Below are positions 37,076-48,699 of a DNA stretch of 64,000 bases, one piece after another. The notes below the pieces were generated by a model that was not told the origin of the DNA, did no database searches, and was given only the letters and a program-made list of their open reading frames with translations. Every line of letters begins with the position of its first letter. Positions within the stretch are counted from its first letter, which is position 1. The position numbers and the translations under genes are program-made. Source of the stretch: Ailanthus altissimus (Eukaryota > Streptophyta > Magnoliopsida > Sapindales > Simaroubaceae); the NCBI GenBank assembly GCA_946807835.1, contig OX327691.1:16853688-16917687 (forward strand). Reading direction: 5' to 3'.

Positions 37076-38000
37076 AATATAAAGAATGGAATTAAAATTA
37101 GTACGATAAAATATAAATATTATTCAATAAATATATAGTGTAAAATATAAATATAAAAAAATAGAAGGTACTGCATTTCATATACATAAAATAATCATAA
37201 TTATGAAGCATGACCTTTCATATATCAATAGTATTGAGAAAATATAACCTTCCATTTATTAATAACAATAAGGAGGTATGACCTTTCATAGATTAATAAT
37301 AATGAGGAGGTATAGTCTTCCATAAAATGATAATAATAAAGAGGCATGGTCTATCATAAAATGATAATAATGAAGAGGCATAGTCTTCCATAAGATGATA
37401 ATAATAAGGAAGACACAACATTCCATATAACAATGAAGAGGTGTAACCTTCTATATGAATAAGTAATAAATTCAAAAATTTATGATATAGAACTTCAGCT
37501 TCTAAATTAATGAGATTAATTATTAAAACTATAAGTTCCAACTTATTAATTTTGTTATGCAAGCTTTAGGTTGTATATAGAATATTCAATTTTTTTTTTA
37601 AAATAGACATAATATAAATACAAGATAACTGTGCATAATATTATCTTTATTTTTCTGATGTGAAAGATCCAAATAAATGGCAACCACAACACATACTGAT
37701 AAGGATTATACTATACAATAATATAAACACAATACGAATAATAGTTGAATATGAATGAAACACGTAGATTTGAAGAAATATAAAAATAAAATAAATTAAG
37801 AACTTAATATAAAAATTAAGAACTGAACTTATTTAAAAATTGTGCTGATAACGTATTATAAAATTAATAATAAAGGTAAGAATTAAAGATAATTCAAATA
37901 GAAACTTCTAAAAAATATTATAAAAATTTAAGAAGTATTGAAAGTGAATAAATTACAAATGGGGCTGTGCATATATTTATTGGCAAAAAATGAGAGTATA
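37076..38000 (-). mobile_element. Untranslated 5' region (and possible 5' LTR) of the inverted copia element
   Basis: On the minus strand, ACGTTATCAGCACAA (37865-37840 area) precedes gag by ~770 bp; such a motif is common just inside the 5' LTR of plant copia elements. Further upstream is an AATAAATATATGC TATA-like segment (~37970). LTR ends were not resolved. Confidence 0.4.
37200..37460. repeat. 34-bp tandem minisatellite
   Basis: The GAGG(T/C)AT anchor occurs at 37273, 37307, 37341 and 37375, exactly 34 bp apart, with a diverged unit at 37409 and another at 37438 (shortened by 5 bp). The unit resembles AATAATGAAGAGGCATAGTC plus a TTCCATAAAATGAT tail. It sits in the untranslated region of the inverted copia element, between the putative primer-binding area and gag. 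Confidence 0.85.
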
Positions 38001-38519
38001 ATTCACCATTTTACCCCTCTCTTATCGCTTTAATTTTTCGCTTTATAACACTTTACAACTTTTAAATAATATTTAAAAATTTTATTTTAAAATAATATAT
38101 TAAATAATATAAATTTAAAATTATTTATTATATTATTTTATAATTATTTAACACATATTGTGTAAAATAAAAATTTGAGATAAACTTTAAAGAACGGTCG
38201 ATAATGTGCACCAATAGTTGATTGTCACATAATTATTATTGACTGAAATAAGCAGCAACCATGTGTGATTATGCGTGAATCTAGGAAGGTATACAATTAA
38301 AATCACACGAAAAGATATATAATTTAAACTGCAGGGAAAGGAATGGATCCGACTTCCGAGGAGATTAGTCATTAAAGATAATGCAAAAACTTGATTATAA
38401 AAAAGAAAAGGTTATAAGTTATTCCACTTTGTAATTGCATTACATTAAAAAGAAAACTAATTACGTAAATAAAAGGGGACCAATTACAATCCTTACAAGC
38501 AGATAAAATAACACGAATT
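38001..38519. other. AT-rich spacer before the receptor-kinase cluster
   Basis: Nothing recognisable apart from AT-rich runs; downstream flank of the LRR receptor kinase pseudogene. Confidence 0.4.
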
Positions 38520-41500
38520 TCATCTACTTGTATGATCTTTTGCATACGATTTATCAGTTAAGAGTTTGATTGTGGGGGATGAATCCAGGGCTGACAACAT
38601 TAACATGTGAGAAATCATGTTCATTGTGGGCCTCGATTGTTGATTGGCTTGCAAGCAAGTAGTTGCCAATTTGATGATCGTTATCAGTTGATCCTGAACT
38701 TGAGGCGGAGAAAATGGAAGGGGCTGGTCCAAAACATCTTTCAGAAGCATATTCTCTCTAGTCAAATGAAAGGATAGCCCAGGGATGATATCTCTGGGAT
38801 GCTGTCCGTTGATTACTTCCAGTGCTAATACCCTAAAGCTATGTACATCACATTTTTCGATTACCATCATCATGTAAGCAAGCTTTGAGAAAGAAAGAAG
38901 AAAATTATGATTATTCAAGCGTTATGCCATATGTTATAATAAGAGAATAGTAAGCTGGATTAATACCTGGGGCAATGTATACATACGTGCCTGCAACTTG
39001 AGTCCAATTAGATGAGTCTTGCTTTAGAAGCTTAGGAATGCCAAAATCTGAAATGTGAGCCTTGTATTTTATTAAGGATAATGTCTTAAAAATATGTATT
39101 TGTATTATTTTTATAAAATTAATAAAGTTAAAATTTTATATTTGATGAATGTTTATAATTTTATAATATAAATATAAAAAAAAAATTTGTTTATTTATTT
39201 AACTATAACTTTAGTATAAAATTATTATATACAAAAGGATTAAAGTTATGGATAATAAACAGAAAAAGTCTGTAATAAATTAATTAAAGTTTGAGATTTT
39301 TAATTAAATATTACTAGTGCGGTCTACAAATATTTAGAATGTAGTGATCTTATCCGGATCACTAATGTAGTGACATTATGATGGATGCACTAATATAATA
39401 TGATTATATAAGACTAGACCAGACGTAGTTTGAATTCTTATGTAAAATATCGTTATTAATTAAGAATTCAAATAACGTCAACTGATGATCATATGCTGAT
39501 TAACCTTAATCCTGAGTGATCATAAACTCTTATTTGTATTATTATGTCATTTGAAATACTCGTTACGGTTTGTTTAAAGAACAGACTAAAAACTTGTATT
39601 TTTGTGGCATTGTGAAATAAATGGTTTGGAATATGATTTACAGATATGGAATCCATTTATTTTTAACGGAAGTTAGAAAGAAAGTTCTCTTAAGGGTTAA
39701 TTCTAGAATTGAACGGTTAGAGCGCTCAATTTGTAATATTGTTACAAAATAACTGTTCACTGGTAAATTAATAGTACTTAAGGATAAATAAATAATTAAA
39801 AGGGTAAAACAGTAATTAGTCTAGCTCTAATTATGAACCATCTATGGAGGGTTAAATTGTATGTAGTGATTAAATCAATGGACTGCTCTAAGTTTTGAGT
39901 AAATTATATCTATAATTTTAAGAGTGTAATTCTAAGTTTTTAGTAGAATAACACTGAAATAAATAAATTGAATTAATTAATTAAAGAGTTTAATTAATAA
40001 TTCAAAATTTATTAGAGCTTGAAATTGTAAGTCCATAAGTCCTTAATACCATCTCCTTCGTTATTACAGTGAACAGATAAAAAGATTGTGTTATTATACA
40101 AATTATTTGTGTTTAGAAAATATTTTTCAAATACGTATATTTTATAATTTTGGATAAAGTTAATTAATTAAGAATTAATTAAAATAGATGAGATCTTATC
40201 CAAATATAATTAAATATTTAATTTAAGAAATTAAATAAATAAAATTTTAAGGATAATTTTTTGAAATTATCAAAAAGATTTTAATTTTAATTTAGTGTTT
40301 TTCTTTTATTAAAAGACTAGTATTGCTCAAATGTTGAATATTATACGTTAACCATAAAGAGTATAACTCAATGTGGTTTATATGAATTAAGTCTCTTTTT
40401 AAGAGATAATAATTTAATTAATAAATATTATTAATTAAATTATTATTTTAAAATAAGAAGATTAGTCTAAATAAGACACATGTAAAAAAAAACGCAAGAG
40501 TACTTTTTTTTAAGAGAAGAAAAACAAAAAAGAGAAACTCACTCTTCCTTTCACTGTAAAACAAAAAACTTAGTTTAAAATTTTTTGGTGAAAAAAAACT
40601 CTATGGATTCAAGGTATGTTCTTGTTAAATTTTATTTATTTTAATATTAAATTCATATATTCTTAAGATTTTTAGATAAAAATTATTTTTATTTAATAAA
40701 AATAAAAATTAAAAAAAATTTATTTTCTATTTAGCTATATTATAAAAGTCATAACAATAAAACTATTCAACGTGTTCCTCATCCAGCAAAATGTTCTTAC
40801 TTAATATGTCTCAGTGAACGATTGGCGATGAGCAGTTCTGATGCATGTAAGACAAGGCATGAGCCACACCCCTAATAATATTCACCCTCTTACTCCAGTC
40901 CAGTTCTGTAGCTTGCTCTTCATCGCTCAGGATTGCGGCCAAGCTCCCCATTTGAAGATACTCGTAAACCAAGAACGAGTGTCGTGAGTTTGAATAAAAA
41001 CCATAAAGTTTGACAAAGTTTCGGTGTCGGATTTCTGTTAATGCCTTTATCTCGTTCAAGAACTCTTTCTGACATATTCTTGCATCATCAAGTAGAGGAT
41101 GGAGTTTCTTAACGGTTACAATTCTGGACGATGGCAGCTTGGCCTTGTAGACACTTCCATATCCTCCCATCCCAATGCAATACATTGCATCAAAAGATTT
41201 GGTTACTTCCATGATTTCACTGTACAAAACTCTTCCATCGAATGTTGATATCGAAACTAGTCCATTCTCCTCGTCACTTTGTTCACTTGTTCGATCTTTT
41301 TCTCTTTTCTAAAAACTCAATTATGTTCTGAGGAGAGCAAATGCAAGTAAAAGGGCACCCAGAAGGGGGAATATAATTGAAAACCTCAATTTGTGGCTCT
41401 TAACTGAAGGATTATTACATGATGGCAGCCCACTAATATTGCTGCACAATCCTTTGTTCCCCTGTAATGCTCCTATGCCAGAATCTTGAAATGCTTTGCC

Positions 41501-43385
41501 ATCGGGAACAGGACCCTCCAGCTCATTAAAGGATATGTTGAACACAACGTTCATGTTTTTGAAACTGTTTGGGATGAATCTAGAAAGACAATTGTGGGAG
41601 AGATTCGGTGTCTCCAAGCTCTGCATATGTCTGATTTCTGATGGTATATCTCCACTGAGAAAGTTATGACATAAATCTAAGTTGAACAGCTGAACCAACT
41701 TCTCCAAATTTACTGGAATTTCATGGCTGAATTAGTTGTTGCTCAAATTCAAGTAGTTGAGCTTGGTGAAGCTTCCCAGACATTCTGGAACTGATTGCCC
41801 GAACCTGTTTACGGATAGATCCAAGGACTCGAGACCAGTCAGAGACCTGATTTCTGATAGTACACCGCCCGAAAGTTGATTATCTCTCAAGTTCAGCTTG
41901 GAAAGAGAAGTCAACTTCCCTAATTCAACTAGAATCTCCCCAACTAAACGGTTTGAAGAAAGATCGAGTTGTTGTAGCCGAGATGCGTTTCCGTGATTTG
42001 TTGGTATGCGACCGCTAATATTGTTCCCTGCTAGGAGTAGGGTAGTTAATTTTGGACACCTTCCCCAGTTATTTGAAATTTCACTATGAAGTTTGTTATA
42101 GCTTAGGCTTATGAAGGACAGGTTTGGGTAGACACCAAAGTCTTCAGCCAAATTTCCATTCATTTGGTTCTCATCAAGACAGAATCTGACCAAGCTTGTA
42201 CAGCCTTTCAAGCTTCTGGGGATTGGACCCGTGAGACGGTTGTTATTGGCAGTGAAGTTTAGAAGTAATCCGTCGATGCAAATGTTTTGGGGCAGATAAC
42301 CAGTAAACTGGTTTTGGTCTAGTTCCAGGATTAATAAATTCCTGAAATTTCCTATTTCTTGAGGAATGTAACCAGAAAGTTGGTTATCACGGAGATGTAA
42401 AATTTCTAAGTTTGTTAAATTAGCAAAGGTCGCAGGGACTGAACCATTCAGTTGATTCTCACTCAACTCTAGATCAGTGAGAGATTTCAAATTTCCTAAC
42501 TCTTCCAGAATAAAGCCTGAAAATTGATTTTCATAGAGTTGAAGAAATTTTAGATTTGTCAGACCACCTAATGAATCTGGAATTGAACGAGAAAGATTAT
42601 TCTTACGAAGGATTAATGATTCAAGAGACTTCAAGTTTCCTATTTGTTGAGGAATGGGACCTGAAAGTTGATTGTCGTATGCAAATAACTTTGTTAGCTT
42701 TTTCAATTTCCTAAAAGTGGAAGGGATTAGACCTGTTAGACTATTGGTGTCTATTTGAAGTTCAAGCAAATTGATCAAATTTCTCATTTCTGGAGAAATG
42801 GAACCCGAAAGTGAATTATTATAAAGATACAAGATAGTCAGGTTTTTCAGATTACCTAAAGAAGCAGAAATTGAACCATCTAGATAGTTGCTATACAGCG
42901 AAAGATCATTCAGAGAAGTTAGAGAATTATTTCTGAAGGAATTGAATCATTTAACTGATTTTCGACAAGGTGCAGGACATTAGGACGTCTTAGGAAGCCA
43001 ATTTCTGGTGGGATTTTTCCAGAGAGCTGATTGGTGGATAGATCAAGATAGATGAGTTTGGAGATGTAACTAATCTGAGATGGTATTATACCAGAGAGTG
43101 AATTCACAACGAGATCAAGAGATGCAAGATTAGAGAAAGACGTGAATGAAAATTCATGCAGCATACCTTTTAAACCAAAACTGCCGAGGTTTACTGTGAT
43201 GACGCTTCTAGGTGAATTGCATATAATTCCAAACCAAGTGCATGGAATTGTGCTTGGCTTGAAGTTGGTGGAGTTATGAAAGTGGAGAGCCTATGAAGTT
43301 AGCCGGGACTGCGTCTGATGTGCAAGACTGGCTTTCCATTTGAGAATAGCATTTGCGTAGAAGCAAAAGCAGCATTTGATGATGC
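38520..43385 (-). pseudogene. MIK2-like LRR receptor kinase pseudogene
   Basis: Minus-strand order: N-terminal LRR cap (ILKWKASL near 43330, CTWFGIICN near 43230), about 20 LRRs (43164-41321), a membrane segment (FSIIFPLLGALLLAFALL), kinase lobe (41227-40811; GMGGYGSV loop, VTVKK lysine), HRD region, a 1.7-kb insertion, DFG region (AHISDFGIPKLL near 39050), an intron after IAPG, and a last exon to TGA at 38520. Lesions: frameshift near 42920, in-frame TAA at 41734-41732 (NN*FSHEIP; the neighbour has Q), stops in the juxtamembrane region near 41320, and a stop replacing R of HRD (IVH*DILSKN). The signal peptide is missing where a repeat begins (about 43400). A tandem partner of the gene at 45612-48637. 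Confidence 0.92.
39062..40778. mobile_element. 1.7-kb AT-rich insertion inside the kinase pseudogene
   Basis: Splits the kinase sequence between LLDEE (right side, ~40780) and KAHISDFG (left side, ~39058); the neighbouring gene is continuous here. The boundaries GTATT (left) and GTGTT (right) may be a diverged 5-bp target duplication. No coding sequence or clear element class; non-autonomous element presumed. Confidence 0.6.
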
Positions 43386-43422
43386 TGGAGAAATCGCTAT
43401 TCTCGTATTAAGATTAGGTTAA

Positions 43423-44225
43423 AAGTAAAAAAATTTTAACTAAGTAACCTTGATTTCTTTGCGCAACAACAAAATAACTTAAATATCAAGTAAAATATTA
43501 AAAATTCAAAATAAATAATATAGAGCACAATACAATCACTTACATGATTCGATCAATTATTTACGTTCACGATGAATCTAAAGATCTTAACCTCTCTTAT
43601 TAACTTCCTAAATAATTTATAAAATTTTTTTAATAAAAAACTCTAAAAAAGATCTAATGTTTAGTGTTCCCTTACTCTCCTATCAATAATAAACACTTAA
43701 ACAACGGTTTTACCCTAATGCACACAAGTACTTAGTGTCTACCTAATTTTTCTCTCTTTTAATACTTAATTTTAACTAAAGGGTTTATATAGTTATTATT
43801 TCGTACCTACTAACTATAATTCTTATTAAGAGTCCACTTGTTTTAGAAGTTCAAAACTTTCAAAAATTATAAATTTGGATTAAAACAAAACTTCCCCCGC
43901 TCTGGTGTTGTAACGCTGAGGACCTGTCGTTGCAGCATTGAGCATGCCATGTCTAGCGTGGCGGCGCTGGATGCCTAGTGCTACGGTACGGGCTTGCTGT
44001 TTTGAGCATAATGAAGCTCAGCTCTAAACTGCGCTCTGCACTTTTTCTCAATTTTTTTGTATTCTCGATTCCTATTTCACTTTTTTTTTTTATGTTTTAG
44101 ATGTTTTAAATTTTTTCATATGTGTCTCATACATTTTAAATATTTTACGATTCTCTTTTTTGATATTTTTTTTAATTTTTATACAAATAAAATTATTGAA
44201 TCATTAAATTTTTAATAAGTAAAAA
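43423..44225 (+). repeat. Dispersed repeat family C, copy 2
   Basis: Matches copy 1 at 14505-15300 (same orientation), with the same GTGTCTACC and TTCGTACCTACTAAC landmarks and a GC-rich core (about 43900-44035). It begins within ~40 bp of the point where the receptor-kinase pseudogene loses its 5' end, so its insertion may have removed the signal peptide region. Confidence 0.6.
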
Positions 44226-45611
44226 TGTTATTTAAACAAAAAAGATAATGAAAACAGGGGATAATATATTTTTTAAGGTTACTTTGTATCTTGATTGTTT
44301 TACATACACTCTAATCCCTATTTATAGCCAGTAACACTAATAATTTGGACTTCTTTTGCAAGACCTCGTACTTGCGTCTAGACTGTCCTATCATTGTCAA
44401 TTTGACATTTGTAAAGAAGAAAACAATAGAGAAGACGGCGTTTAGACTTTAGTGAAGACTCAAGGAGTTTGCGTTACGCTCGAGGTCAAGGTCTCTTATC
44501 TTTTTAGTAGAAAAACTTGGCTCTATTTTGTGCTTGTGTCAAGATCTCTGATATCTTTCTTTGCCGGGGGAAATTGTTGTTCACAAATTCGTCCAAATGC
44601 TTCAGATAAAACAAGCATTTTATTACAATAATTAACAATATAACGATGCTGAAAAAGTGTTCCGTGAGTAGACTATGAACTAGGGAACTTGGGCAACTTG
44701 CAGAAATTTCCGTGTCTGAATTCGGTGGTGGAAATTAAAGCATTCAAGTAAACTTGACTGATGGTAAGAAAGAGTAATTTCATGTGCATTTCTTTTCTTA
44801 AAAAAATTACTCGGTATATTTTGAAGAAGCGTCTGTTACAGTATTCCATCTAAAGCGCTATTATATACGTCAATAAAACACTATATGGTAAACAGGGGAA
44901 AAAAAAAACTCTGTGGCTTATCTAGAAAGTATTTTTGAGAGTATCAAAGTATTCATAAGCACTATTTTTTCAACGTACAATTGCCAAGATGATGTTGGTG
45001 TCCTTTATTAATGGATTCCAAGCTATCTTTTTTCGGTGTACTTTCTCGACATGGTTTTCATCATGGGCTTGTAAAAGACAAACAATTGCAGAATTTTGAT
45101 ACGTATTCTTTGAACAACTAATTGTAATGTCATGCCATCTCTATAAATATTATAAATCTGATAGAAATCAAGCAATATTAAACAAATGATAACAAAGTGA
45201 GTATTTTTTGTGGAACCCGTAGTAATTTCATTTCAATCAAATTTTAAATTTTATCTCAAAATCTTTTGATGAATGTACAAAGATATTAGAACAAAATATG
45301 TAATTATTTTCCAATGACCTCTGAAACCAACTAGGTTTCTGAATAATTTTATATAAAGTGATTCAAACTTTATTGAATTTAAACCAGCAGAGTACACGAG
45401 TATTTATAACCCCATAACCCGAACAATGTACTCAAAAAATTAGGTCTATCTTTAGCACACAAATCCCCTTAAACTTTAGGAACTAACAATGACTTATTCA
45501 AAAACAATAGAACAAAATCTATGTTTAACAAAATACGGTTACCACATAATTTATTTAAAAACTAATATTAGAACCTCCTAGAAGCTGTGATAAGTCAAGG
45601 ACGGACAAGAT
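44226..45611. other. Spacer between the two receptor-kinase loci
   Basis: AT-rich; no gene, repeat or RNA recognised. It includes the region downstream of the stop codon of the receptor kinase at 45612. Confidence 0.4.
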
Positions 45612-48600
45612 TTAGTTGCATAATCGCTGACACACAATTTGCATTGTTGGTCTAGATTCTGGATTTGCATCTAAACAAAGAAAGGCCACATCAACAATGG
45701 ATTTCAGTTTGTCCTCAACTTCAAGCAAAGGTGGTGGAAGCCGCGAGTCCAACATATCATAAAATGCAATGTTCATGTTGGCAGCTGGTAAAGATGAATC
45801 TGAGAAAAGAAAATCTTTTGGATGCTTCCCGTTGATCACTTCCAATACTAACACTCCAAAGCTATATACATCACATTTCTCTGTTACCTTCATTGTGTAA
45901 GCAAGCTCTGCAAAATGAAAGAAAATTACATAATCAAATAGTATCTAATACAATCTATGCAACTGATAAAGTTAACAATGAATGAATTCTATACCTGGTG
46001 CAACATATCCATATGTGCCGGCAAGTTCACTCCAATTGGATGAGTCTGGCTTGAGGAGCTTGGCGGTTCCAAAGTCTGAAACATGAGCTTCGTAATTGAA
46101 ATCAAGCAACACATTCTTGCTTGATATGTCTCGGTGGACAATTGATGGGAAACAATCATGGTGCATGTAAAATAAGGCATGGGCCACACCCTTTATAACA
46201 TTTATTCTCTTACCCCAATCCAGTTCTGTTGCTGCTTCATTGCTCAGGATTGTTGCCAAGCTGCCCCTTTCGAGATACTCATAAAGCAAAAAGGAGTGTC
46301 GGGCATGTAAACAAAAACCATAAAATTTCACTATATTTTTGTGTCGTACCTCTGTTAATGCCCTTATTTCACTTAAAAACACTTTCTGATTGGTCACCTC
46401 ACAAGCAAAGGAGTGAAGTTTCTTAACTGCTACAGTATCCCCTGATGGTAGCTCTGCTTTGTAAACACTCCCATATCCACCTTTCCCTATGCAATAAATG
46501 GCATTAAAATTATTTGTTGCTCTTATGATTTCTTCGTACATCATTTTTCCTTCAAAAGTTAATATTGAAAGCAGAGTATGATTGTTCATGTTGTTTTCTT
46601 CTTTTTGTGAGTCTCTCTTCCGTTTTTTTTTCATAAGAACATTCCAATAAGCCCAATTGACAGTGCAAGAGCTCCTAAAAGAGAGAACACAACTACAAAC
46701 AGGACTACCTTTCCCCTCCTTCGCACATGTTTGTGTGACATGAAAGTTTTGCAAGGTTGCAGTCCGCTAACATCACCACACAATCCTTTATTCTCTTGTA
46801 ATGCTTCTATAGGAGCATCTCGAAATGCTTTGATGTTGGGAATTGGGCCCTCCAACTCATTATAGGATATGTCAATGTAAGACAAGCCATGCATATTTTC
46901 AAAATCTCTTGGAATTGAACTAGAGAGGTTATTGTGTGAGAGATTCAGCTTCTCCAAGCTCTCCAAATTGCAGATTTCAATCGGTATCTCTCCTCTTAGC
47001 AAGTTATGACTCAAATCCAGCTCTGACATTTGAGCTAGCTTCCCCAATTGAACCGGAATTTCTTGGCTGAACTGATTGTTGCTCAAGTTTAAGTAATGCA
47101 ATTTCAACAAGTTCCCTAGATTTTCCGAGATTGACTCGCTAAATCTATTTGCAGACAAATCAAGGTACTCAAGTTCAGTGAGCAAGCCTAGTTCCAGAGT
47201 TATGCCACCAGAAAGTTGATTCCCACTCAAAATGAGATCATTTAGAGAAGACAACTTTCCGAGTTCTATTGGAATCTTCCCAACTAAATGATTTGAAGAA
47301 AGATCAAGTTGGTGTAGTTGAGTTGAGTTTCCCATCTCAGGTGGTATGCCCCCAGTAATATTATTCCCTGCAATCTTTAGTATGCCTAGTTGTGGGCACT
47401 TTCCCCACTCAGATGAGATTTCCCCGTAAAATTTATTGTGACTTAGATCTAAAAGTTTCAGGTTTCGGTAAATGCCAAAATCTTCGGATATATTTCCAAC
47501 AAGTTGGTTTTGCTCAACGTGGAGTCTTAGTAGGCTTGTGCAATTTCTCAAGGTTTTGGGTAGTGACCCTAGGAAATAATTGTCTTGCACAGAGAAATAT
47601 TTAAGTGATCCACTTTGACAGATATTTTGGGGCAAATAACCAGTGAACTGGTTTCTGCCCACTGAAAAACTGTTTAACTTCACAAAATTGCCGTTTTCTT
47701 GTGGAAAGCGCCCAAAGAGTTGGTTATCATAGAGATGCAAAGATTCTAAGTTGCTTAGGTTACTAAAGGAATAGGGAACAATGCCACTGAGTTGATTCTG
47801 CGCAAACGAAAGATAAGTAAGAGACTTCAAGTTTCCTATCTCTGGGGGAACGGAACCAGAAAGTTGATTGGTGTACAACTGCAACTTACTTAACTTTCTC
47901 AGGTTTCCAAAACTAGATGGAATGGCACCTGTCAGACGGTTTTTGTCTATATAAAGTTCAACAAGATTAGAGAGGTTTCCTAGGCTCGGAGGAATGGAAC
48001 CAGGAAGTGAATTATTATAAAGATACAACCTAGCCAAGATGCTCAAATTCCCCAAAGAAGCAGGAATTGGACAGTCCAAATGGTTACCGTCCAAGGCAAG
48101 ATTGTGAAGTGAACTTAAGTGACCTATTTCTGGAATTGAACCGGTTAATTCATTGACAAAAAGCTGAAGGACCTCTAACTTTGTTAGGAGGCCAATTTCT
48201 GGTGGTATTTTTCCAGAAAAATGATTAACTGACAGATTAAGGAACTTGAGTTCGGAGAGGCTACCAATCGGAGATGGGATATTACCATAGAGTGTGTTCA
48301 GGCTAAGATCAAGATATGAAAGATGGGAAAATATTGAAAACGGGAATTTTTCAAGCGTACCTTTTAAGCTTGTAGCGGTCAGGTTAATACTAACGATGCT
48401 CCCAGCATGGTTGCAAGAAATTCCAGACCAGGTACATGGCAGGGAAATATTGGTGACGTTAAAAGGATACAGTGTCCATGAAGGCAGGAGAGAATTGTTT
48501 TGATTTTGGAGGCTGGCTTTCCATTTGAGAAGAGCACGGGCTTCTTCTGTTGAATCTGAAGCTAAATTAAGCGAAAAATGTAACAGAAAGAACATGATAA

Positions 48601-48637
48601 GGGGAACAAGTGGGAACAGTCTCTTCAAGATTGACAT
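45612..48637 (-). CDS. MIK2-like LRR receptor kinase with a frame break between membrane segment and kinase
   Basis: The receptor half is 48637-46631 (668 aa): signal peptide ([20 protein letters not shown]), LRR cap ([19 protein letters not shown]), about 20 LRRs, and membrane segment [20 protein letters not shown]. The kinase half starts in another frame at 46634: GKGGYGSV loop, AVKK lysine, HRD with following N, DFG. Its first exon ends at 45995, an 86-base GT-AG intron follows, and the second exon is 45907-45612 (APE rebuilt across the junction). Both halves lack internal stops. The receptor stop and a kinase-frame ATG overlap as ATGA beside an A9 run; a one-base indel explains this. The family perceives peptide signals at the plasma membrane. 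The longer frame to 48805 begins upstream of the TATA box, so ATG 48637 is preferred. Options: recent pseudogene, kinase-less receptor, or sequence error. Confidence 0.85.
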
Positions 48638-48687
48638 TATAAATTTTATTGTATAATGCAGTTGTGCAGAGAATAATTCAGACTCCC

Positions 48688-48695
48688 TATATATA
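48688..48695 (-). promoter_or_regulatory. Probable TATA box of the MIK2-like gene
   Basis: TATATATA followed on the minus strand by GGGAGTC, about 50 bp before the ATG at 48637. It implies a very short leader and supports that start. Confidence 0.45.
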
Positions 48696-48699
48696 AAAA

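Noticed and set aside
37200..37460. Possible CRISPR-like array
   Set aside because: Whole 34-bp units are repeated without unique spacers, and the context is a plant retroelement.
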